64,000 nt of DNA, taken from contig CM054062.1 of NCBI GenBank assembly GCA_028641055.1, positions 173,247,642-173,311,641 of the forward strand. The letters run 5' to 3'. The first letter of the stretch is position 1; each line of letters opens with the position of its first letter. Positions 1-10,087 of this stretch are shown in pieces. Position numbers and translations under genes: made by a program. Origin of the DNA: Alopecurus myosuroides. Lineage: Eukaryota; Streptophyta; Magnoliopsida; Poales; Poaceae. The notes below the pieces were generated by a model, which was not told the origin of the DNA, did no database searches, and was given only the letters and a program-made list of their open reading frames with translations.

Positions 1-980
1 ATGCAAATAAAATATGTTTTTCATACCATTTTGAATAACCTTTTCAAATATAATTTTTGTTTCCTGTTTGGGATAATTGAAATTGCCTAAACAATTTAAT
101 CCTTGTTTAATTCATTTAAATTTGATAAAATCATAACTTGCTCAAAATAAAATATTTTCGAACATGCAAAATATGTTTTCAAACCATCAAAGTGTGAACT
201 TTTCAAATGTGAGTTTGAATTTATGTTTTGAACAAATAAAAATTCAATTAAATCCAAACTTGTTTTAAAATCATTTAAAACTTGTTTAATATTGTTTAAT
301 TCATAATAAATTCATCCTAACTCCTATTTCAAAATTTAAAACATGTAATCCAACTAAAATTTGATGTACTTCCCAAATATAATTTTTGTTTGCTGTTTTA
401 AATAACTTAAATTTCTGAAAACAACTGTTTCTTAATTATTGCATTTAAAATTGTCAAAATAATAACTTGCTCATTTTAAATCCAATTTCCACAAATGAAA
501 TATGTTTTCCATGCAAAATTAAACCCTCTTTCCAAATATAAACTTTGTTTTCTGTTCTGAATAATTAAAATTGGTTAAATAATTCAAACCTTGTTTATTT
601 CATTTAAAATTGGTAATTTCATAACTTGATCAAAACAAATTCTTTTGGGACATATAAAATATGTTTTCCAACCACAAAAGTATAAAATTTGCAAATATGA
701 ATCTCACTTAATGTTTTGAACAAATAAAAATTCAAATAAGTTCATGTTTGAATTAAATTCATTTAATTCTTGCTTAAACTTGTTTAATTCATAAATAATT
801 TATTTGAAATCCTTTTTCAACAAGTGAAACATGCAATCCACCTAAAATTGTGTGTTCTTATCAAATATAAACTTTGTTATCTATTCTGAACAATTTAACT
901 TGATGAAAACAACAAATATTTGTGTGACATGTTTAAGTAACCAAATTTTCCAAACTTAATAAATAAATTCCAAACTTGTT
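1..980. repeat. About 488-bp AT-rich tandem duplication
   Basis: Two diverged copies lie head to tail. The motif GTTTTGAACAAATAAAAATT starts near 225 and again near 713 (offset about 488). The motif around CAAATATAA...TTTGTT...CTGTT recurs near 48 and 378, then 537 and 868, giving spacings of about 330, 159 and 331; each copy therefore also contains two related sub-blocks. No coding potential is seen. Confidence 0.6.
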
Positions 981-3017
981 CTATTCCTTTTTCCTTTGCA
1001 TCTATCACTGTTATTTGTTGTTATTTTGTTGTTACCATCATGCATGCATCATGCTAACAACTCCCACATAATAATTAATTGTAAATCATTTGTTTCCACT
1101 TATTTCAATGGATCTTTTCCATATGCAATCCAATTGCATATGTGTCCAATTAAATTGTGTTATCTTGTCAAGTAGTTTATTCTGATGCATCTATTAACAT
1201 GACATGCATCATCCCATGTTTGTGCACCTATGCCATGATATTGATTGTTTATCTTTCTGCATTGTTTGTTTGCTTCTTCTCGGATACACGGCGACGTTGA
1301 GACCGACGATACTTACGACACCCCTTCTAAGGAGTTAGCTCAGTACCAGGCTACTGGGTTTTGCAGGCAAGTTATCACTCACATGAACCACTGTGTTCCT
1401 TTCAACATTGGTTACCGATACTTTCCGTTGATTCTTTTCTGCTAGCCTTAGTGGTAGTTGTTTCTGTTACGAACCTATCACATGATACCCTGAACCATGA
1501 TATTGTCTCACCTCCAATCCTATCACCCCTTTGGTTGAGCCCGTGTCTTACTAGCATGCTTAGGTTGCTTTGCTCGAGTCTGTTACCCGTTACTTTCTGT
1601 TACTATCTCTATTATGTTCTGGGGGCTCGATGTTTAATCAATCAATCATGCTAATGTTACTATTAATAATAAATTTGATGATAAGGCACCGGCAGGAGGC
1701 CCTTTGTGGTTTTGAGGCCTGCTAGTGTCGACCCTAATAGGAAAAGGGTCTTGTCTACTGATCCATGATGAGCGCACTAACCGCATGTGGGAAGCGAGTA
1801 TGGGCGCCCCCCTCAATTTGATTCGATTCGCATCTCGTCCAAATCGCCTCATTTAGTTCGTGTTTTCCATTTGCCGCATGCATGTTTTTGCGAGCCCAGG
1901 CCAGGGTGGAACTTTTGTAGTCGGCATATAGGGGGACACGTTCTTAGAGTGCTATGAGGGTCCATTTTCTTCTGGGCTCGATTAGCCGTGCGCCCAAGGT
2001 TCTTTGGGCTTGATGCGGAGAAGAGTTGAGTTGTGTTGAGTGCCCCGCTTGGTGGAAGGGCCTTTCCATCTGGCGGGTTATTCATGCGTGTACGGCCAAA
2101 TTGGTGCAACCCTGCAGGGATAATCTTCTCGAGAAGCCGTGTTTTCCGCGGTTATGGATTACTTGGTGAAAGTACTGGCTAACAAGTACTCAGGACAACT
2201 TAAACCTAATGATTAACGACTTTACACCCAATGATTAATAACCTGACTAGTAATAGGCTTATTGACACAATAATCTGAACCATCATTATTTCAACTGTGT
2301 GAGTTATCCTCGGATTGCTTCTTTGGATAAGGGGCGAGATCCAGGATGGGTTTGTTTGAAGTTATCTTTTAGTTGGTTACAATCCTCGATCTTATCTCCT
2401 TTCTGTTAGCCGGAAGTGGTAGAATCTCTGTAGTTGGTTAGCGCAGCCAGTTGCAGCATCTTTTATATCCCCTCTCTTCCGTTGAACCCAAGGCATCTGT
2501 GCTTGGTGTTGACGGGTTACATTTTGGTGAATTGTGAGTCTTGCTTGCCAGTACGTTTATGTACTGACCCCTTTGGGGCTGTGGTTTCCGCAGACCTACG
2601 TTTCCGAGGATCTACATGGTGGCAACTACGTGGAGTATGACGAGACTGCTGACGAGTAGATAGCGGACCCGGGCAGGATCCGAGACTTCGTGGATGGGCT
2701 CCGTCTGTTCGTTTCCGGCCTCTTAGGCCTATTTGGTTCTTGTCTGTACCCAGACATGTTGAATGCTTCCGCTGTGATGTACTGATGTATTGTTGGGACA
2801 TGTGTCCTCTGAATGATTGTATTTGCTATCTCTGCTCTAATGAGAGCCATTTGCAAGTTATTTCAATCTTTCGTGTCGTAGAGATCTGTTGTGATATCAG
2901 TTGTTCAACGCCGTTGACGTACCATGTGTGTATGGTTTGAAGTACGTCAATGGAAGTGTCCTGATTTCTATGGGATAGTTTACGTCGACGCTGAACAGAT
3001 AGGGGTTGGTTGTCACA
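1..3017. mobile_element. End of a long LTR-like element, unassigned family
   Basis: The stretch begins AT-rich with a tandem duplication, becomes GC-balanced after about 1240, and ends with TGTCACA at 3011-3017, a terminus style common for grass gypsy LTRs. Right after it, an open reading frame of element 1 (antisense gene A) starts abruptly without its own upstream part, so 3017/3018 is best read as the junction of a later insertion into element 1. Short open pieces near 1267-1400 and 2590-2660 read like small exons but are too short to identify. The other end is outside the window, so no target duplication can be checked. Long LTRs of several kb are known in Triticeae (for example the Sukkula type); that link is only a guess. 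Confidence 0.45.
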
Positions 3018-3042
3018 CATACGTGTGTTGGCCTACTCGTAA

Positions 3043-4574
3043 GAGGACGCGGGTGCCAGTAAGCCCCGTAATCCAATCTACTACTGTTCAACGGAACGGC
3101 GAGTATCCTTTAGAAGTCCGGGTGCGACAGTTGAAACCGCAGGTGGGACCCCTACCGCCGACACCATGCAGAACTCGCCGAGTGCGGCCCCTACAGCGGC
3201 GACTAGGGAATACAGAATTCCTGGTTTCGCTGATGGGGCCTCGACTCCAAAAGAGGTGTCAGGTAGCTCAGCGGATCCCCTTTCCTTCGCCCAAGGACAG
3301 GTAAACCTTGCTGCTTGCTTCTTCTGTACATCGTCAATTTGGATATGTTTTTTATCGGGTGCACGGCAGTGCTGCCGATGGGAGTGCCCCCAAGGCTGTA
3401 GTTGATCGCATGCGATTAGCTACAGGCTTTAAAGATAGACCTTTTCCTTTCTTCTGGTTTTATCGGGTGCACGACTGTGCTCCCGATGGGAGTAGCCCCC
3501 GAGGCTATACTCGAATGTTTTCAATCGTGTATAGGCTCAAATTTCTCCTTTCTGATTCCTCTATCTCCATGTTCTTCACAGTCTCTCATCGATTCCCTTG
3601 CGGCCATCGGTCGCCGTGTCGTTCTTGCTGAAGCAGACCGCGGGATCCTTCGGTCGGATCGTGATCGACTCGCCAGCGAGAACGAGCTCCTTCGAGGTAA
3701 GTTTGTTGCCTTCCCCATCTTTATTCTTTTATTTCTGCCAAATTCTTTGTTTCTGATAATCATTGCTGCACAACTCAACTTGAGTCTATGAAGGCCGACA
3801 AGGCGGATGGCTCCACTCGGGCAACTGCTCAAGAGGCTCAGCTGGCAGCTATTCGAGAGGAACTTGAGTCCTCCCGCATGCCGTCGGCTGACCTTGAAGG
3901 AAAGCTTGCGACTGCCCAGGAAGCTCTGAAGAATCTAGAGGAGGCTGGTACCAAGGCGGACTCCGATCTTGTCGACTTCCTTCGTCCTTTGGCCGAACGC
4001 TTTGCGGGTAAGTAGCTTTTGGCCTTATCATCGTCTTCAAATTGTCTGAGGTTCCTGGATTTTAACATTTTTCTTTGCAGGTCTTTTGGGCGTCCCGCTG
4101 GAGCTTCCTGGGGTCCAGCGGGTGGATGCGCTGACGGATTCTTGCGCCCAGCTCAGGAGGCACGCCGAAGGGATTTGCACCCTGATTGGCGATGCCGTTC
4201 GGGTGCTGACGCAACTTCACCGTGGCCTCCTTGTCAACGCCGTGTCTCCACCTGCACTGGGCGATCTTTTGAAGATTTTCTCGGAGAGCAATCTCCTTGG
4301 TGCCTACGCAGTCGCGCAGTCGGAGTCTGGGGCGAAGACCGCCATCCAGTTCGCGCTGGTGCATGGAGTCACCGGCCTGGAAGAGGCGTACTCGGACCTT
4401 CCCGTCGATCCTTCCATGGGAAAAAAGGTAGGGCTTCGTCGTTTTGGCGAGCCAGCCGGAGTCCTTGCTCGGAATTTATCCGAGTTGTTCGCCCGTGCCA
4501 CGGGAGGCACCGTAGCGAGTGGCAGCACATCTGCAGCTCCTTGGTTATCTTTTCTTTGTAGTTCACTTTTTTGA
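3043..4574 (+). pseudogene. Element 1 antisense gene A (3' part)
   Basis: This runs opposite to the element's gag-pol. Four exons can be read: about 3043-3300 (donor GTAAAC), 3582-3696, about 3787-4007 and 4081-4574. The product is hydrophilic with a coiled-coil section rich in Glu, Ala and Leu (3600-4000), followed by a more hydrophobic domain starting LLGVPLELPGVQRVDALTD. The same domain order is found on the minus strand of element 3 (60805-57802), which also keeps the N-terminal domain that is missing here, cut off at 3018. In element 3 the reading frame stops right after the conserved ASGATSVVP end; here the equivalent stop has become Trp and the frame runs on to 4574. Function is unknown; the family is an additional ORF of Tat elements. 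Confidence 0.6.
3353..3545 (+). repeat. Intronic duplication with palindrome CTCCCGATGGGAG
   Basis: Within the first intron of antisense gene A, a block beginning TATCGGGTGCACG occurs at about 3353 and again at 3462 (period about 108 bp). Both contain a palindrome around CCGATGGGAG followed by TAGCCCCCGAG or a close variant. A third copy lies at 4667-4691. Read on the minus strand this is CTCGGGGGCTACTCCCATCG, which resembles the polypurine tract of the sister element 3. Confidence 0.6.
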
Positions 4575-4764
4575 TTGTAATGAACCTTGGGATGCATTCC
4601 CGTATTTTCATCGTTTAATCAAGATGTTTTCTGAAATGCTTACTGTGACTGATTTGTTGTGTGTTTCCTCCCGATGGGAGTAGCCCCCGAGAACCTGTCG
4701 AATAGGTGGTTGTTATATCTCGAATGAGGGCATCTTATTCCTTTAATGTCGATATATTCTTTCA

Positions 4765-5562
4765 GGTAGTCGGGGCTGCTGCGGAGTCTTCAGGTGGATC
4801 TGCTACCCCAGCAAATCCTCTTGTTGCTGCTGTTGGCACCTTTGCAGGCCTCCGTGATCGTGTGGCGGATGGTGAACGCAAGCTAAAAGCGTTACGTGGG
4901 GTAGCGGATGTAGCCAAGTCCAAGCAAAAGCTGGCGACTGAACGCGAGCAGTTTGTGATGGATGAATTGGCGCCTGTTGCCAATGATTTGCTCTGTAAGT
5001 AGTTCAACCCCCTAGTCTTCTTTTGTCCTATACTTTTCTTTGACCATATACCTTTGTTTTCCAGTTGTTCAGCCAGATGATAGGAGTGAGAAACAGTGGG
5101 TGGAGAACCACATCCTTCAGGAATCTGGCAGCTCAAAGCCCCATGCGAATAACTTTTGGTCCGATCGTAGTCGAGGCTTTGTGCTGGTCACCTTGAAGTT
5201 CCGAGTCATACAGGAGAAGATACTCGTGAGTTCCTTTCACGAGGTGCTGATTGCAATGAACGCTGCTTTTTATCCGTTGGAGAGGGGTCCCGAGGATTGG
5301 AGCCATCTTCTCAGGGTGTTCGGGCGAGAAGGAGAAATTCGCGAGTGTGTTTGCAATCAGATGATTTGCGGCGCAGTAGTGGCCCTCTCTTTCGTCCGCT
5401 GAGGTGAATTTCAACTCTGTAGCTAGACTTCCTGATGGTCCAACCGTCGACCTTTCTCCTCATTATAGGGCTGTTCGACCCGCGACAAAAGAAATTATTC
5501 GATTGACCTCTGCTGCGGTAGATCGGGTTTTGGCGGCTGAGAATGCTCATCGTCATGTGTAA
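4765..5562 (+). pseudogene. Element 1 antisense gene B
   Basis: Exons at about 4766-4994 (after TTTCAG, before GTAAGT) and 5065-5562. The second exon encodes a conserved domain with the motifs PHANNFWSDRSRGFVL and, after a small deletion near 5400 that shifts the frame, VNFNSVARLPDGPTVDL and PHYRAVRPATKEIIRLT, ending at a stop near 5562. The homologous exon in element 3 (57371-56772, minus strand) is open throughout, which locates the break here. It may be the last exons of gene A reached by alternative splicing rather than a separate gene. Function unknown. Confidence 0.6.
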
Positions 5563-5845
5563 ATGTAGGATGTATGTATCCTGTTTCATTGTGTAGTTTG
5601 TAAAAAACTATTGTAAGGTGTTTACCTTGTATATAAATTTCTTCCTGTGATGTTGTGTTAGGTGTAGCCCCCGTGTGTTTGTGGGGTGTATACCTGTTAC
5701 TCTTAGCATGTAAGGATGAAGAATCTTCGAGTATCGATGGTTGAGAAACCATGTATTTTATTGCAATGACTGAGAAGTCATGTTTTTTTTTCTGTTGAGC
5801 TACAAAATGGCTAGTATAGCCTTATTATTGCTATTTAGAATAAAT
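5563..5845. other. Element 1 spacer between integrase and antisense genes
   Basis: Non-coding spacer where the 3' ends of the integrase (minus strand) and antisense gene B (plus strand) face each other. It contains GTAGCCCCCGTGTG near 5664-5677, which on the element's sense strand is a purine-rich CACACGGGGGCTAC, again resembling the polypurine tract of element 3. Element 3 has the same motif in the same place (about 56571-56584). Confidence 0.5.
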
Positions 5846-7110
5846 CTAGGGATAAAATTTGCGGAGTTGTGCAACATTCCAATGATTGGAATAGATGCCT
5901 CCAGTCGCCAGGTTCTTCAGTCGATAGGCGCCACCTGGGATAACTTCGTGTATTATGAAGGGTCCTTCCCATGGTGGCTTGAGCTTGTGTCCTTCCTTAT
6001 GCTTGAGCCGTAGCACCAGATCTCCTACTGCGAAGGCCCTGTGGCGTATGCGGCGACTGTGATAGTTTCGCAGCGACTGCTGATATACTGCGGATCTTGC
6101 GAGTGCAATATCGCGCATTTCGTCAAGTGCGTCCATATCATCCGCGAGTGCCCTGTTGGAGGTTTCTTCGCTGTAAGCAACAACCCGTGGGGCGCTGAAC
6201 CTCACGTCCTCGGGAAGGACTGCTTCGGCCCCGTAGACCATGAAAAATGGTGTGTAGTTTGTGGATCGGTTTGGAGTTGTGCGGAGGCTCCATAGCACGG
6301 AGGGTAGCTCTTCTGCCCAATGTCCTGCTGCCGGGTGTAGACGATCGAGTAGACGTTTCTTGATGCCAGCCGAAACTAATTCGTTGGATCTTTTGACTTG
6401 GCCGTTGGTTTGTGGATGGGCAACTAAGGAAAATTTGAAGTTGATGCCCTTTTCTTCACAGAACTGTTGTGTTTCCTTTGCCGTGAAGTTAGTACCATTG
6501 TCTGTAATGATGTCGTGTGGTACTCCAAACCTGCATACGATGGAGTCGAGGAATTTGATGGCACATTGGGCGTTAGCCGATGTTACCGGCATGGCTTCAG
6601 TCCATTTGGTAAATTTGTCAACTGCGACCAGCAAGTGTGTGTATCCACCTGGCGTGGACTTTCATAGTGGTCCTACCATGTCCAGCCCCCATTGTGCAAA
6701 GGGCCAGGCGATGGGTATCATATGCAATTCCGTAGCGGGTGCGTGTGGTTTCGGTGCGAATCGCTGGCAAGCGTTGCACCTGTCGACCAGTTCCTTTGCG
6801 TATCTGGCTGCTGTAAGCCAGTAGAATCCTGCTCGGAAGGCTTTTCCCATGATTGCTTTCCAACTAGCATGATGTCCACAATCTCCTTGATGGATATCTT
6901 GCAATAATTCTTTGCCATCCTTGGGTGCTATGCATCGTTGCAGTATGCCTGAGATGCTCTGCTTGTATAGCTCTCCGTTGATCACCCGAAAGGATTTGCT
7001 TCGCCTGACTATCTGTCGAGCCTCACGTGGATCTGCTGGGAGCCGTTTTGCGGACAAGTAGTCGAGGTATTTCTGCGTCCAGACTGGCTCGACCAGAAAA
7101 ACTTGTCGCG
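5846..7110 (-). pseudogene. Element 1 integrase
   Basis: Ty3/gypsy integrase, the enzyme that inserts the element DNA into the genome. The N-terminal zinc-binding motif is visible as HQGDCGHH (H-x3-H type region) followed by CNACQRF. The catalytic core shows the first Asp in WGLDMVGPL and the second in ITDNGTNF. The catalytic Glu, expected in NGQVERSNG as in element 2, is replaced by Lys (NGQVKRSNE), so the enzyme would be dead. A TGA also splits the ORF at about 6662, just after the first Asp motif. The C-terminal end is the typical WNVAQLRKFYP. Confidence 0.88.
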
Positions 7111-7979
7111 AAATATGATGAATGAACTCGATAATAGCAACCTGCGGGCTGACCTCTGTCTCCGATGCTGTGGGTACGTCTGCAGTTTTCTTGATTTTGA
7201 CTGATCGTCTAGTCATCCGCTCGAAATATATCCCTGGCGGTATGGGTGTGTTTGTGAAACCCATGTTTGCCAGCCTGTCTGCTTCTTTGTTGCTGGATCT
7301 TGCAATATGCTTCAGCTCGCATCTTTTAAAACTTCCTTCGAGTAGGTTGTACATGTCACGATAGGCGACCATGTTTTCAGCGATAGCGTCGCATTCCTTC
7401 ATTGTCTGTTGCACGATGAGATTGGAGTCGCCGTAGATCATCAGTCAGGTGGCTCCACACGCAACTGCCATCTTCATCCCATGCAACATAGCTTCATATT
7501 CTGCATTGTTGTTTGATGCTGGATCATCGGGTGGAAATCCAATCGGAGGACGTACTGCAGTTTGTCCCCTCTAGGTGATATTAGGACGATCCCAGCTCCT
7601 GCTCCTTCGTTTCTCTTGGACCCATCGAAGTACATGATCCAATTACTCGTGTATTCTGGCGGCCCGGGCGTTTGTAGCTCTCTCCACTCGCTCAGGAACT
7701 CCACGAGTACTGGGATTTTACTGAATTGCGCCCTGCATAGATGATGTCCCAAGCGCCCAGCTCGATGCTCCATTTTGCTATTCTTCCAGATGCCATTGGG
7801 TTTTTCATGATTGTACCGAGTGATGCATCATTAACCACTGTTATGGTGTGTTCCTGGAAGTGGTGCTTGAGCTTTCGAGCCGTGAGAACAACTCCATAAG
7901 CGAGCTTCTGGTAGTGAGGGTATCGTTGCTTGCACGGTGAGCACTTCACTGATGTAGTAGATTGGTCGTTGGACTCCAT
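7111..7979 (-). pseudogene. Element 1 RNase H domain
   Basis: RNase H degrades the RNA strand of the RNA-DNA hybrid. Two ribonuclease-like parts are seen: the connection domain (YPHYQKLAYGVVLTARKLKHHF, 7940-7830) and the second RNase H module with MYFDGSKRNEGAGAG, NAEYEAM-like sequence and IYGDSNLIVQQ carrying the acidic residues. The frame changes near 7935, 7690-7770 and 7480, and a TGA stands at about 7442 where element 3 has Arg (probably CGA to TGA). Defective. Confidence 0.82.
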
Positions 7980-8542
7980 ATGCCTTGCCCTCCTCAGGTC
8001 GTTCGACTACAATTGCCGTGCTGATGACCTGGTTTGTTGCGGCTAGGTATAGGTATAGTGGTTCCCTCTCTTGCGGTCTTGCAAGGATGCGCTTGCTTTG
8101 GAATGATTGTTTCAGGTCTGTGAATGCCTGCTTAGCCTCTGGTGTCCACTCAAACTTGTCCGTCTTCTTCAACAGCTTGTAGAAGGGTAATGCCTGCTCG
8201 CCCAATCGTGCGATAAATCTGCTCAAGGCGGCTAGTCGCCCTGCGAGCTGTTGGACTCCGCGTAGATTGGTTGGCTCCTTCATTGTCAAGATTGCTTGTA
8301 TTTTCTCTGGGTTGGCTTCGATGCCTCTGGCGGATACCAGGTACCCGAGAAGTTTTCCTGCTGGGACGCCAAAGACGCATTTTGTCGGATTGAGCTTGAT
8401 CTTGTATGAGTTGAGGGCGTCAAATGTTTCTCTAATGTCCTCGAGGAGTGTATCCTCTACTCGAGTCTTGATGACGATGTCGTCAACATACACTTGTACG
8501 TTCTTGCCAATGAGCTTGGCGAGGCATTTTTGCATGCAGCGC
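7935..8542 (-). pseudogene. Element 1 reverse transcriptase, C-terminal half
   Basis: The RT continues here after interruption by element 2. The catalytic YVDD box is in VQVYVDDIVIKTR (about 8471-8495), followed by KLNPTKCVFGVPAGKLLGYL and the thumb region. The other half lies at 23727-24259. The cut falls between GATYRR-like sequence and CMQKCLAKL, and the five bases AGCGC are duplicated at both sides. Confidence 0.88.
8538..8542. repeat. Target site duplication of element 2, left copy
   Basis: AGCGC directly before the left LTR; the same five bases follow the right LTR at 23722-23726. Five bases is the usual size for gypsy elements. Confidence 0.95.
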
Positions 8543-9415
8543 TGTCGTGGTGGTGTCATGGCAGATGCCATAGGATGGCTAAAGTTGTGGGGACGATGGA
8601 CGCTGGAGGCGCTCGGGGAGGGATCATGCAGCGAGTAGCCGCGTGAGTGTGAAGCTAGCACTGCAAACAACAAGATCTACCCAGGTTCAGGGCCCTCGTG
8701 TGGAGGTAAAACCCCTACTCCTGCCTTTCTCTCTTTATATTCGAGTCTCACCGAGTAGCAACAGTACAAATGTTTCTCTCTACCGAGTAGCCACTCTTCT
8801 CTCCACGTGAAGAACTAGGTCAAGAATGTGAACCTGTTCTTGGATCCAGCGTCTTCCCTCGCGCAGGAGGAGGCAGGGCACCTTATATACTGGTGCCCAG
8901 CCCGATACAGCCAAGGTGTCGACACTATGTGCACACTGTGTACTTCCTGGTTCCCGCTGACACCTTTACACCTTTTGGCTTCCTGGATTGTCTTCATGTG
9001 TAAAGTTGTTCCGCAGAACCGAGGAGCTGATCTGTTATCACTGCCACGAACACAGAGTAGGTCCCCCCTATCCTGCGACGCCCTGCTGACACACTGTCAC
9101 GGTCAGGCACGCACTCCGTAGATGAACAGTGCCGTGAACAGTGACAAAATACGGACCCGGGATACGCGGGATCCTGTGTCAGAACGACTCCTTTGACTTC
9201 TGGCCCGAGTAGGAGACCACCATTTCTACTTGGACCACTTCCTCTACCCGGAGGAGAATGACTTCCCTGATTCTTCCTCCTGGCCTTCAGTGCGTACGGT
9301 CGAATAGCGGACGACCAGGTAGCGAGTACCGGGTAGCCGCTACTCTGCCAAGTGTCTCTTCTGATCTTGCCCTTTAGCACTTGCCTTTACCCTACTCGGG
9401 GGTATCCCCCCGACA
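8543..9415 (-). repeat. Element 2 3' LTR (left copy)
   Basis: 873 bp, TG...CA ends (TGTCG...CGACA). Matches 22850-23721 nearly base for base. A TATATAAG box on the minus strand lies at about 8883-8890. The end near 9395-9415 is a GC-rich palindrome, CTCGGGGGTATCCCCCCGA. Confidence 0.95.
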
Positions 9416-9431
9416 TTAGTCCCCGAAGCTG
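9416..9431 (-). promoter_or_regulatory. Element 2 polypurine tract
   Basis: On the minus strand, AGCTTCGGGGACTAA lies immediately before the 3' LTR start TGTCGGGG. This is where plus-strand DNA synthesis is primed in LTR retroelements. It is less pure than a classical PPT, but the core CGGGGACT recurs inside the element. Confidence 0.6.
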
Positions 9432-9932
9432 GTAGAGTCGTGCGAACTTGTTCACTGGGCTTTGCCAGCTTAAAAACCAATCTTGCCTTTGAGCTTTAGG
9501 TTACTAAGTAGAACCTCCGAGTAGCTCTTCATTCTATCTCAAGTTTCCTTTTTTCCGATTAGGGCCTCTTCTCTTCCCTGTCACCGAGTAAAATGACTTG
9601 TCGAATTTTCCAAACAGAATCTCTGCGTGGCAGAGCGAAATCCGGCTTTCGGCAGCGCAACTGGGCACGTGTCATGTTCCCGTACTCCCGACGCCTCGAT
9701 GCCCGGGATCTTACAGGCCACGCGCCCAGTTTTCACGGCCCGGACCCACTAGCCCGTTATGTCCCATCAAGCGCAGTTATTACCCACGATCGCGTCGTGG
9801 GATCAATTGTGGCCGTTACGCGCGCGTTCTGCGCTGTGTGCGTTTCTAACCGGCCCACACACCCCACGCCGCACGATCTCCGGGCATAACTAATCCCACT
9901 AATTCCAATCGTAACGGCAACCCGAGGGGAGG
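9432..9932. other. Element 2 spacer upstream of its antisense gene
   Basis: No gene seen. The stretch contains several GAGTAG-type words and leads into the antisense promoter at 9933. ORFs on both strands in 9593-9890 are short and show no family match. Confidence 0.4.
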
Positions 9933-9940
9933 TATAAATA
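9933..9940 (+). promoter_or_regulatory. TATA box of element 2 antisense gene
   Basis: TATAAATA within GAGGTATAAATACCCC, 148 bases before the ATG at 10088. Position and pyrimidine-rich leader fit a plant RNA polymerase II core promoter directed against the element's own gag-pol. Confidence 0.55.
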
Positions 9941-10087
9941 CCCCCTCGGTAACTCCCTTCTCCTCTTCCTGCCTTCACTTTCCCCTCGCCTCTTCGTTTC
10001 TCCGCCGCCGTGCCCCTCGTAGCACCGAAAGGCTGGTCTTTTCCGCCAAGTTCCACCAAATCATCACCAAATCTCCTTCCCTGCTCG

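Noticed and set aside
7831..8673. 280-codon ORF joining LTR sequence to reverse transcriptase
   Set aside because: A chimera made by the insertion of element 2; the first 45 or so codons are LTR, not RT.
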